From contig CAXTZG010000004.1 in the NCBI GenBank assembly GCA_964248625.1, positions 26,964 to 90,963 of the forward strand: a stretch of 64,000 nucleotides of DNA, in the 5' to 3' direction. This DNA comes from Lichenicola sp964248625 (GTDB lineage Bacteria; Pseudomonadota; Alphaproteobacteria; Acetobacterales; Acetobacteraceae). The translations under genes were made by a program, and so were the position numbers. This document shows, one piece after another, positions 9,420 through 18,400 of the stretch. Below the pieces are notes generated by a model. It made no database searches and was not told the DNA's origin. It was given only the letters and a program-made list of their open reading frames with translations. Within the stretch, counting starts at the first letter, position 1; each line of letters begins with the position of its first letter.

Positions 9420-11144
9420 CTAGTTCTCCGACCGGATGCTGCGCGCCACTTCCTCGATGGTGGTGGTGCCTGCAAGGGCCGCATCCAGCCCGGCATCGAA
9501 CATGGTCACCATGCCGGCGGAGACGGCAGCCCGCTCGATGACGCTGTGGTCGGTGCGCGCGAAGATCAGCCGCTCGATCTCGGCATCGGGTGCGAGGAAC
9601 TCCGCGATCGCCTGCCGTCCGCGATAGCCGGTGCCGCGGCAGTTCGGGCAGCCGACGGGATGGAACAGGGTGATCGGCCGGCGCTCGGTGCGGCGCTCCA
9701 GCCCGAAGCGCGCCACCAGCTCGGGCGCGGCAGGCGCTTCCTGCTTGCAGGCGTCGCACAGCCTGCGCACCAGGCGCTGTCCCATCACGCCGCGCAGCAC
9801 GGCGGTCAGCAGGTAATCCTCCACCCCCATGTCACGCAGCCGGGTGATGGCGGCGGCGGCCGAGTTGGTGTGCAGCGTCGACAGCACCAGATGGCCGGTG
9901 AGTGCCGCCTGCACCGCGATCTGCGCAGTTTCCAGGTCACGGATCTCGCCCACCATGATCACGTCCGGGTCCTGGCGCAGGATCGAGCGCAGCAGGGTCG
10001 CGAACGACAATCCGATCTGCGGCTTGATCTGGATCTGGTTGATGCCCTTGAGCTGGTACTCGATCGGGTCCTCGACGGTGACGACCTTGCGGGTGACGGC
10101 GTTCAGGGTGAGCAGCCCGGTATAGAGCGTCGTGGTCTTGCCCGAGCCGGTCGGGCCGGTGACCAGCACGATGCCGTTCGGCAGCGCCAGCATCTCGTCG
10201 ACCCGCGCCACCACGTGCGGCGCCAGGCCCAGCTTCTCGTAGTCGAAGGTCACCGCGTTGCGATCCAGCACGCGCAGCACCACGGTCTCGCCGTGCAGCG
10301 ACGGGATGGTCGAGACGCGGAAGTCGATCTCCTGGCCGCGCACCGCGAGCTTGATGCGCCCGTCCTGCGGCAGCCGCCGCTCGGCGATGTCGAGCCGGGC
10401 CATGATCTTGATCCGCGACGTGATCGCCGGGATCAGCCGCGCGCTGGGGCTCTCCATCTCGTGCAGCACGCCGTCATAGCGGTAGCGCACCCGCAGCCGG
10501 TCCTCGAACGGCTCGATATGGATGTCGGACGCGCGGGTCTCCACGGCGCGGAAGATGATCTGGTTGACCAGCCGGATCACCGGCGCCTCGGAGGCGAGGT
10601 CCTTCAGCCGCTCGGCATCCTCCTCGAGCGGCGCCGTGTCGTCGTCGCCATGGTGCGTGGTGGCATCGTCGCGGGGGTAGAGCCGGTCGAAGGCGGCCTC
10701 GAGCTCGATCGGCACCGCGATCTCGGACTGCACCGCAAGCCCGGTGGCGGCCGCGATGGCGGACAGCGCGAACGGATCGAGCGGATCGGCGAGGGCCACG
10801 GTCAGCAGGCCGGGCTCGAACGCGATCGGCAGCGCGCGCACGTCGCGCAGGAAGCGCGCGGTCAGGCGCTCGGGCAGGATCGGCTCGACCGGATAGCGCT
10901 CGGTGGCGACGACGGGCAGGCCAAGCAGCTCGGCATAGCAGTCGGTCAGGCCGCGCTCCGACACCAGCCCGAGCCCGAGCAGGATGGTGTCGAGGCGGCC
11001 ACCGCTTTCCTCGGCGGCGCGTCGGGCCCGGTCGAGGCTGCGCGCGTCGCAGCGTCCGGTCTCGACCAGGAGGCGGCCGAGGCGATCGAGCGGCGGCTCG
11101 GCCTGATCGTCGCTCCAGCCGGGTGTCGGGGTGATGACGTTCAT
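9420..11144 (-). CDS. gspE: Type II secretion ATPase GspE
   Basis: 574 residues from ATG 11144; GGGAGG (complement of 11151-11156) six nt upstream decides this start over a codon 21 nt earlier. It is the cytoplasmic hexameric ATPase that drives pseudopilus assembly. The N-terminal N1E region is followed by Walker A GPTGSGKTTT (about 330-339), the Asp box and Walker B DVIMVGEIRD (about 390), and the His box STLHTN. A C-terminal zinc-binding element has CDACK and CPNCRGTGYRGR, as in GspE/PilB. It lies between gspO and gspF. Confidence 0.95.
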   Translation of the reverse strand: MNVITPTPGWSDDQAEPPLDRLGRLLVETGRCDARSLDRARRAAEESGGRLDTILLGLGLVSERGLTDCYAELLGLPVVATERYPVEPILPERLTARFLRDVRALPIAFEPGLLTVALADPLDPFALSAIAAATGLAVQSEIAVPIELEAAFDRLYPRDDATTHHGDDDTAPLEEDAERLKDLASEAPVIRLVNQIIFRAVETRASDIHIEPFEDRLRVRYRYDGVLHEMESPSARLIPAITSRIKIMARLDIAERRLPQDGRIKLAVRGQEIDFRVSTIPSLHGETVVLRVLDRNAVTFDYEKLGLAPHVVARVDEMLALPNGIVLVTGPTGSGKTTTLYTGLLTLNAVTRKVVTVEDPIEYQLKGINQIQIKPQIGLSFATLLRSILRQDPDVIMVGEIRDLETAQIAVQAALTGHLVLSTLHTNSAAAAITRLRDMGVEDYLLTAVLRGVMGQRLVRRLCDACKQEAPAAPELVARFGLERRTERRPITLFHPVGCPNCRGTGYRGRQAIAEFLAPDAEIERLIFARTDHSVIERAAVSAGMVTMFDAGLDAALAGTTTIEEVARSIRSEN

Positions 11145-11201
11145 CTTCTGCCTCCCAGGCAGCAAGCACGATGACGTGACGGGAACCAGCCGCGCAAGGG
11201 T

Positions 11202-11978
11202 TCAGCCAGAGATGGCACTGGGCAGCGGCGTGATCCAGAGCCAGAGCACCCATGCGGAGCCCGCAAGGCCGGGACCGAACGGGATCGGCGCGCCGAGCCC
11301 GAGCCGGCCCCTGGTGGACAGGACGGCCACAGCCAGCGTCGCCAGCGCTGCCAACAGCACCAGGATCGGCAGGCCGGCCAGGCCGAGCCAGGCGCCGCCG
11401 GCACCCAGCAGCTTGGCGTCCCCCGCGCCGAGACCCTCGCGGCCGCGCAGACGGCGGTAGCTCCAGGCGATCGCGCGAAAGGCGAGATAGCCGGCGACCG
11501 CGGCTGCCGCATGTTCGGAAAGCGCCTGCGGATCCAGCAGGGCGCAGGCACCGAGACCCAGCAGAAGCAGAGGCAGGGTGATCACGTCGGGAAGACGAAA
11601 GCAGCGCCAGTCGATCCAGGCCAGGGCCAGCATGCCCCAGCCGAGGATGCACCCGGACCAGAGCCAGGCCATCTGCCCGGCATCGCCGCGGCCGGGGCCG
11701 GCGGCTGCGACCACCGTGATCGCGACCAGCAGGGCGGCCAGCTCGATCGCCGGGTGCAGGCGGCCGATTGGCGCCCCGCAGAAGCGACATCGTCCGCCAA
11801 GCACGACATAGCTGAGCAGCGGCACCAGGTCGCGCGCGCTCAGCACCGCGTGACAGGAGTCGCACTCGGACCGGGCGAGCGCCACCTTCCTGCCGTCCGG
11901 CAGGCGCACCACCAGGACGCCAAGGAAGCTGCCGACCACCGGCGCCAGCAGGACCGGCAGCAGCCAGCCAGGCAGCAT
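11202..11978 (-). CDS. gspO: Prepilin peptidase GspO/PilD
   Basis: A 258-residue integral membrane aspartyl protease that cleaves and N-methylates type IV prepilin-like leaders. Two Cys pairs (C39/C42 and C64/C67) form the cytoplasmic zinc site of the N-terminal methylase domain. The catalytic Asp residues fit D123 (WIDWR) and D187 in the GAGDAK motif. Several hydrophobic helices are evident. It should process GspG here and GspH, GspI and GspJ encoded at 41.4 and 48 kb. It sits 57 nt upstream of gspE. Confidence 0.94.
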   Translation of the reverse strand: MLPGWLLPVLLAPVVGSFLGVLVVRLPDGRKVALARSECDSCHAVLSARDLVPLLSYVVLGGRCRFCGAPIGRLHPAIELAALLVAITVVAAAGPGRGDAGQMAWLWSGCILGWGMLALAWIDWRCFRLPDVITLPLLLLGLGACALLDPQALSEHAAAAVAGYLAFRAIAWSYRRLRGREGLGAGDAKLLGAGGAWLGLAGLPILVLLAALATLAVAVLSTRGRLGLGAPIPFGPGLAGSAWVLWLWITPLPSAISG

Positions 11979-12000
11979 GCAGGCGGGCCCGTCCGGCCCG

Positions 12001-12462
12001 CTACTTGTTGCAGATCTGCGTCGCGGCGTCGTTGGCGTTGCCGGAGGGGCCGGCGGAGCAGAGATCGTAGTCGTGCCCCTCGCGGGTCGACGGGGTGCGG
12101 TAGCTGTAGGGATGGTTCCAGGGATCGACCGGGAGCTGGTTGCTCTTCACATAGGGCCCGTTCCAGTTCTCCGCATCCGACGGCTTCGACACCAGGGCCT
12201 GCAGCCCGTCGTCGCTGCTGGGATAGGTGCCGACATCGAGCTTGTACAGGTCGAGGATCTGGTCGATGCGCTCGATCGACTGGCGGGCGATGGAGATCTT
12301 GGCGCCGCCGAGCTGGCGCAGCACCGCAGGCGCCACCAGCGCGATCAGCAGGCCGAGAATGGCGATCACCACCAGCAGCTCGATCAAGGTGAAGCCGGCA
12401 TCGCGGGCCGGCTCCGGATGGTGGAAACGCGCAGACAGCTGCGTGCGGAGGCGAGTGAGCAT
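12001..12462 (-). CDS. gspG: Type II secretion major pseudopilin GspG
   Basis: About 153 residues. The prepilin cleavage site is DAG-FTLIELL (G23/F24), followed by the hydrophobic N-terminal helix. C-terminal landmarks are those of GspG: YKLDVGTYPSSDDGLQALV, NWNGPYV and DPWNHPY with a terminal Cys-containing loop. Start is ATG 12462; a TTG six nt upstream at 12468 has better spacing to the AGAGG element and could be used instead. It is the first gene of the gspG-O-E-F set; no GspD secretin or gspC/K/L/M gene is present nearby. Confidence 0.94.
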   Translation of the reverse strand: MLTRLRTQLSARFHHPEPARDAGFTLIELLVVIAILGLLIALVAPAVLRQLGGAKISIARQSIERIDQILDLYKLDVGTYPSSDDGLQALVSKPSDAENWNGPYVKSNQLPVDPWNHPYSYRTPSTREGHDYDLCSAGPSGNANDAATQICNK

Positions 12463-12726
12463 CGTCAAGCAGACCTCTCGGGATGGTTCGGCGCATCGGT
12501 CGGGGCACCGGCGGGCAATCTAGCAGATTCTCCGGAAAGGTCAGGCCGCGGCCCGCACCCGCGCCGCCGGGCCGTGAGGACGCCCTCCCTTCTCGGGATC
12601 AGGTGCCGAGGCGGCTCCAGGGCGTCGAGCGCTGCCCGAGAGGATGCATGCCGATGACGGACAGGTTTCGCCCGGTGCCCGATCTGCGCTAGCGTGGCGT
12701 ATGACGCACAAGGCTCCGACAGGCTG

Positions 12727-13224
12727 ATGCCGGTCCCGTACCTCGCCTGCATGGGGTTGGTCGCATCGATCTATCACCTGCCGCCGCGTGTGCTGCCGTC
12801 GATCCAGGCGGTTGAAGGCGGCAGCCCCGGGATCGTGCACCACAACACCAACGAAACCGAGGACCTGGGCGTGATGCAGGTTAACACGACATGGCTGCAG
12901 CCACTCGCGCGCTACACCCATACGTCGCTGGCGGTGGTCTACACGCGATTGCGTGACGAAGCCTGCTATAATGTGGCTGCGGCCGGCGCGATCATGCGCA
13001 CCTATCTCGACGAGACCGGTGGCGACATCATGCGGGCGGTCGGAGACTATCATTCGCACACGGCGTCGTTGAACACCGCCTATCAGGCGCGTGTCATCCA
13101 GTCGGCGGCCAGATTGTTCGTGCCGGGAAGCGTGATGCCGCAGGCGTCGGCACAGCGGAGCGTGGCCGAGCGGCTGGCGCTGCAGAGACGCCTCGTGCGC
13201 GACAATCGCCGCGCACGAGGCTGA
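12727..13224 (+). CDS. Lytic transglycosylase-like protein (SLT/lysozyme fold)
   Basis: 165 residues from ATG 12727. The N-terminal part has the SLT pattern: YHLPPRVLPSIQAVEGG with the likely catalytic Glu30, then EDLGVMQVN (45-53), the usual G-[VL]-MQ-[VI]-N motif, and AGAIMRTYL further on. No classic signal peptide is obvious, though residues 4-15 are moderately hydrophobic. Small SLT proteins of this kind open peptidoglycan for secretion or conjugation machines. Its position divergent from gspG makes a link to type II secretion assembly plausible, but that is inference. Its 3' end contains a perfect hairpin. Confidence 0.75.
   Translation: MPVPYLACMGLVASIYHLPPRVLPSIQAVEGGSPGIVHHNTNETEDLGVMQVNTTWLQPLARYTHTSLAVVYTRLRDEACYNVAAAGAIMRTYLDETGGDIMRAVGDYHSHTASLNTAYQARVIQSAARLFVPGSVMPQASAQRSVAERLALQRRLVRDNRRARG
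13190..13221. terminator. Perfect 12-bp inverted repeat inside the 3' end of the transglycosylase gene
   Basis: GCCTCGTGCGCG (13190-13201) and CGCGCACGAGGC (13210-13221) pair perfectly around an 8-nt loop. The repeat lies within the last 12 codons of the transglycosylase gene, and the convergent ferritin-like gene ends only 7 nt after that gene stops. It is well placed to be a bidirectional terminator shared by both genes. There is no long T-tract. Confidence 0.6.
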
Positions 13225-13231
13225 AGTCTGC

Positions 13232-14155
13232 TCAGGCGATGGTGCCGTTGAGCTTGTTCGGGAAGAACAGATAGTTCGACGCCGCACCGCCGCCATAGAC
13301 GATGTTCAGTACCTGCGCCGTCGTCCGGCGATAGGCCAGGCCGTTGCTGTCGTTGGTGACGAAGTTGTAGGCGTTCGTGTAGCCGGTCGTCTGCAGCAGC
13401 GTACCCTGGTCGTCATTCGCGCCGGCAAGCGCTGCACGCAGGTTGGAGATCGCGTTGGTGGCAGCACCGGCGCCGAGATCGGAGAGCAGGGTGCGGATGG
13501 CGCCGGAATGATAGGCCTCGACCGCGAGAATGCCGCCGGCCGCCTCGAGATAATCCTTGTTGGTGATGTAGCGGGCAGCGCCGGCATAGGCGGTCACGCC
13601 GACATCCTCGAAGATGTACGAACCGAGCAGGAAGCTGACATCATCGGCGAACGGGTCGAAGGTCTGACCAGCGACGATCAGTCCCGCCGCAATGGCGAGG
13701 GTGGTGAAGCTGGTGGACAGGTTGATCGCCGGACGGGCGACCGCGGCGGTGCCGAGCACGTCGCGGATGAAGCGCACATGGGCCTGCTCGTCCACGGCAA
13801 TGCGCTGGGCATAGGATGCGATCGCAGCGCTCTTGAACGGAACCAGGCTACCGCCGGTGACGGCGCCAAGCGTGCCGGTGCCGGTCACGTCGCCAGCGGC
13901 CAGACCGGTTCCGGTCGCCGCGCGCAGATAGAACTCCGCCTCGAGGTATTCGAGGTTGAGGGCGAAGTTGAAGATATCGGCATCCGTGACCGTGGCTGCC
14001 TCTGCCGCAGTGCTGCCGAACATCATGCCGCCGGTGCTGAGGGCACTCAGGGCGGCGGCGCCGGCAAGGCCAGTGCCCGCATGGCGAAACAAGTTGCGCC
14101 GGCTGACTTCCGAAGCACCGTTGGCGATCTGCTCGCCGTCTACATCGTCAAGCAT
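13232..14155 (-). CDS. Tat-exported ferritin-like domain protein
   Basis: 307 residues. A twin-arginine signal (SRRNLFRHAGTG, residues 18-29, then an Ala-rich stretch ending AAEAAT) indicates folded export. The mature part fits the ferritin-like family (PF13668, desiccation-related PCC13-62 type). Candidate metal-site residues are in NLEYLEAEFY (E69, E72, E74) and DEQAHVRFI (E123, H126), with a second helix pair containing SYIFEDVGV and AVEAYHSG. Such proteins are often linked to stress or desiccation tolerance; the actual role is unknown. It is convergent with the lytic transglycosylase gene. Confidence 0.82.
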   Translation of the reverse strand: MLDDVDGEQIANGASEVSRRNLFRHAGTGLAGAAALSALSTGGMMFGSTAAEAATVTDADIFNFALNLEYLEAEFYLRAATGTGLAAGDVTGTGTLGAVTGGSLVPFKSAAIASYAQRIAVDEQAHVRFIRDVLGTAAVARPAINLSTSFTTLAIAAGLIVAGQTFDPFADDVSFLLGSYIFEDVGVTAYAGAARYITNKDYLEAAGGILAVEAYHSGAIRTLLSDLGAGAATNAISNLRAALAGANDDQGTLLQTTGYTNAYNFVTNDSNGLAYRRTTAQVLNIVYGGGAASNYLFFPNKLNGTIA

Positions 14156-14298
14156 TTGAAACGTCCCCTTAGTATAGCCGATCCTGTCACAATTCTTGCC
14201 GTAACAGGTGCTAGCTAGAATACGCGAGCAGTAACGGTGACGGATGTAGACCGACCGAAACTTTTTGCAATACGGTCCATAACGTTTTCGTTAGTTGT

Positions 14299-15447
14299 TC
14301 ATGTACCGCCCTTGCGACGGGCGAGCGCCCGGCCGGCCGCGATCGAGCGACGCTCGATCAGCCGATGCAGCAGCACCGCGATCCCGAGCACCACCGCGAG
14401 CGCTGCCAGCAGGCTGGGGCCCGGTGACCAGCCGAACCTGAGAAGCGCCAGCTTCATGACCGACGTGCCGACGACAAGATGGACCAGATAGATCGGGAAG
14501 CTGATGTCGGCCAGGCGATCGAGCGGCCAGAACGGCCGGATCCAGCGGCGCAACAGGAAGCAGCCGGAGAACAGGACGAGCGCATAGCCGTAGTTGAACA
14601 GAACAATCGGATATTGCCCGGCCTGCGGTCCGAGCCGCCAGCTATAAACAAAGGCGACCAGCAGCAGCGTCATCGCCGCGAGCAGCGCCGGAACCGGCAG
14701 GCGTCCACGCAGCCGCAGCGTGAACAGGGTGCCGATCAGCATGAAGACCAGGTAGGGGATCTCGATACGCAGCGTATCGGGAACCGGACCGGGCGGCATA
14801 GCGCGCAAGGCCAGGGCCAGACCGGCGAGGGCCGCCGCGGCGGCGATCGGCATCCAGGATGTGCCGCGCCGCAGCGGAGCCGCCAGCAGGGCTGCCAGCA
14901 GATAGAACTTGAGCTCGATGCAGAGCGTCCAATTCACCAGGTCGATGCTGCCCAGACCGAACAGGTTGTGGATCAGCAGGGCGTTGCCGAGGATGGTCTC
15001 GCCGCCATGCGGGAAGGGCCTGTTCCACAGCCAGCCGTTGAGGTGCAGAACCGCGAGCTCGATCAGCAGGGCGGCGAGATAGGTCGGATAGATGCGCAGC
15101 ACGCGGGCCAGCAGGAACGAGCCGGTGCGGTGGCGGTCGAGGGAGAACGGGATCACCAGGCCGCTGATCAGGAAGAACAGCGCCACGCCGAACGGGCCTG
15201 GCTGGAACCACGGATTGGCCGTCAGGGTGGCGAAGCCTGGCGGGGCGCCGGGCTGCACCGGCGTGGCGGTGGCGGCGGCCAGGAAGTCGCGCGCCCACCA
15301 GAACACCGCGAGCAGGTGGCTTGCCACCACCGACAGCGCCGCGACGCCGCGGAGCTGGTTGGCGAAGACCAGCCGCGGGGTGCCGCCTTGCTCGTCCGGC
15401 TCCAGCCGTCCCAGGGGCTCGGCCTGCGCCAGGATGGTGGCCGTCAT
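14299..15447 (-). CDS. Acyltransferase 3 family membrane protein
   Basis: 382 residues from ATG 15447, which overlaps the stop codon of the preceding giant glycosyltransferase gene (ATGA), so the two are translationally coupled. It is a polytopic O-acyltransferase: LRGVAALSVVASHL carries the family Arg and His, followed by FFLISGLVI, RIYPTYLAALL and about ten hydrophobic helices. Members O-acetylate or O-acylate extracellular polysaccharides and lipids. Context suggests it decorates the glycan built by the adjacent glycosyltransferases. Confidence 0.88.
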   Translation of the reverse strand: MTATILAQAEPLGRLEPDEQGGTPRLVFANQLRGVAALSVVASHLLAVFWWARDFLAAATATPVQPGAPPGFATLTANPWFQPGPFGVALFFLISGLVIPFSLDRHRTGSFLLARVLRIYPTYLAALLIELAVLHLNGWLWNRPFPHGGETILGNALLIHNLFGLGSIDLVNWTLCIELKFYLLAALLAAPLRRGTSWMPIAAAAALAGLALALRAMPPGPVPDTLRIEIPYLVFMLIGTLFTLRLRGRLPVPALLAAMTLLLVAFVYSWRLGPQAGQYPIVLFNYGYALVLFSGCFLLRRWIRPFWPLDRLADISFPIYLVHLVVGTSVMKLALLRFGWSPGPSLLAALAVVLGIAVLLHRLIERRSIAAGRALARRKGGT

Positions 15448-18400
15448 GCCCCGGCCCGCGTGCCGCGATCCAGGGCGCGGGTGCGGACCAGGCCGGTGAC
15501 GAGGCCGTCGAGGCGTCGCGCCACGTCGGGCCACTGCCGGGCCGCGATCCAGCCCCGGGCCGCATCCTGCAGTGCCGCACGCAAGGCCGGGTCGTGCAGC
15601 AGCCGGTCGAGCCCGGCGGCAACGGCGGCGGCGTCGATGCCGTCGAAGCGGAACACGGCCGCGTCGGCCTCGGCGAACAGATCGATCGGCGTCACCGCGA
15701 CCGGCACGCCGGCGGTGAGGGTCCCGCGCAGGGCAGCGCTCGAGGCTTCCTTGGAGGGCGCGTAGGGCAGCGCCAGCAGGTCGCAGCCGGCAAGCAGCTC
15801 CAGCGACTGGTGATGGGCAAGAAAGCCGGTCTCGAACGTCACCGAGTCAGCGAGGCCGAGCGAGGCGACGAGCGCCCGGCTGCGCGCGATCTCGTCGCGT
15901 GAGACCTGGGCGTCGTATTCGGCGTTGACCAGCAGCAGGCGAGCCTCAGGCCAGGCCCGGCGAAGCATCGCGAAGGCCTCGATCAGCGTGTCGATGCCCT
16001 TGCCGGGCAGAAAGAAGCCATAGCAGCCGATCACCGGCCCGTCGGCGCTGCCGGGCTCGATGCTCCGCACCGGGCGAAGCGGCAGCGGCGCCGCCACGCC
16101 ATGCGGCAGCAGCACCACGTTGGCGGCAAGCCCGAGCGCCTGCAGCCGGTCCAGGTCGGCCACGGTATGGACCAGCACGCGGTCGATCCGGCCGAGCGAC
16201 AACAGCACGGCGGCCTGCGCCGCGACCGGAAGATCGAGCAGATGGCGGGTGTTGTGCAGCGTCGCCAGCACCACCCGGCCACGCAGCGCCGGATGGTCGA
16301 GGATGGCCGCCATGGTCTCGAAGGGCAGCAGGCCGGGCTGGTGCTGCAGCATCACCGCATCGGCGTCGTCGGCGGCGAGGGCCGCGGCGAGCGGCTCCAG
16401 CGTGCGCGGGTCGCCGACCTGCCAACAGGGCCAGAACCGGCCGGCCTCCGGCCCGTCCGCATCCTCGGCGGCCGTGCGCCGGTCGCAGAGCACGCGGATG
16501 CGTCCGCTCTCGTCGCCCAGCCCGTCCAGCAGCTGGCGGGAATATTCCGACACCCCGCAGCGCAGGTTCCAGCTCGACACCCAGCTGAGCCGCACCGGCG
16601 CCGGCGGGGCTGCCAGCAGCAGCTCGGTCGCCAGCCGCGCGTAGGCGTCGGCCAACGTCCCGGGTCCGGGCAGGGCGGGCGGCTCAGGCACGACCGGCCC
16701 GCGCGCGACCGCCTCGCGCAGGGCGGCGACCAGGTCGTCCTCGTCCGGCTCGAACCACAGCGAGTGCGGGCTCGCCAGATGGCTGCCCGACCGGGCCGCC
16801 CGGCAGTCCAGCAGCCGGACGCCCGGCAGCGGGAGGCCGGCCTCGGCGCAGAAGTCGAGATGGCCGCCGCGTCCGGTGACGATCAGCGGCAGGCCTGCCG
16901 CCAGCGCCTCGGCGGCCGGCAGGTTGTAGCCTTCGCCGCGCGTCGGCAGCACCATCGTGTCGGCGTCGGCATACAGCGCCAGCAGCCCGTCTGCGTCGAG
17001 ATCGCGGTCGATCAGCTCGACCGCGGCTAGGGCCGGATCGGCGGCACGCAGCGCGGCCAGCATCGCCGCTACCTCGTTGTGCGGGTTCGGGAAGCCCTTG
17101 ATCACCAGCCGGACCGGATCGTGCGCCCGGAAGGCGCGGGCCCAGGCGCGCAGCAGCACATCGACGCCCTTGCGCGGAAAGCAGGAGGAAACGTGCAGGA
17201 AGCGATGCGCGGCGCCGGCCGGGCGGGCAGCACGCGTCTCGCGCAGGGCGGCAAAGCCGTCCAGCCGCACCGCCGGCGGGATGACGCGGACCGGGATGCG
17301 GAGGCCGGACTGGATCAGCACGTCGCGCACGAAGCCGGTGGGTGCGACGACGGCGCGGAAGCTGGCCTCCAGAACCGCGACCGTGGCCGCCGGCAGCAGG
17401 GATTCCTCCCAGAACAGCATCGCCACCGGCACGTCGCCGGGGCGTGGCGGCACATGCACCGGATAATGCTGGCTGATGACCAGCTCGGGCCCGGTCGGGT
17501 GCGGGGGGCGATGCGCCAGCTCCGATATTGCGCCGGCCTGCTCCTCCGGCACGCCGGATAGATCCAGGGTCGGGCCGCCTTCGACCGGCAGCAGCCGCAC
17601 CCGGCCGGGACGGGCGGCCTCCAGCCGCAACGCCAGGTCCCGGTTGATGGCGGCCAGGCTGTAGCTGCCATTGATATGGCCGGTGACGGAGTAGCGCAGG
17701 TTGTCGTGCAGCAGCGGCGCGGTGGCCGGGTCGGCGGGCAGTGCTGCACCCGCCCGCAGCAGCGCCTCGGCCAGCACCGTGCGCTGCCGGTCGAGCGCGA
17801 ACCGGTCGAGCCGGACCGCCTGGCGCGCGCGCTGCGATGCCCGTGCGTCGCCGTCCAGGGCCAGCGCCAGCAGCGCGGCGGCAACCGGACCCGCCTCGGT
17901 GCTGTCCAGCAGCCGGCCGGCACCCGCCAGCGTGTAGGGCACGGCACCGCCGGGCCAGGCCAGCACCGGCACGCCATGCGCCATCGCCTCGATCAGCGGC
18001 ACCCCGAACCCCTCGTGCCGGCTCAGCGAGACATACAGGTCGGCCGCGCCGTACCAGGCATCGAGCGCGTCGTCGGGCACCGGACCGGTGAGCACGACAT
18101 GCGGCTCCAGCCCGAGGGCCGCGATGCGGGCACGCAGCAGCACCGCGTAATGGTCGTCGCTGCCGTCGTCGCGGCCGACCAGCACCAGGCGGGATGCGGC
18201 GGGATAGCCGGCGCGGAAGGCGGCAAAGGCCTCGACCAGCTCGAGCTGGCCCTTGGCTTCGTTGATGCGGCCGACGAACAGCAGCGTGAGCAGCCCGTCC
18301 TCGCGCAGCAGGGCGGCCCGCCCGACCGCATCCGCGGCGCGCCGGCGCAGCGCGTCCACATCGAACAGCAGGGTGCAGGCCCGCACCGGCGCGATCCGGA

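Noticed and set aside
7884..11174. A 1096-codon plus-strand open frame opposite gspF and gspE
   Set aside because: Gln/His/Arg-rich shadow frame created by GC-rich third positions of the real minus-strand genes; the minus strand has unmistakable GspE/GspF motifs.
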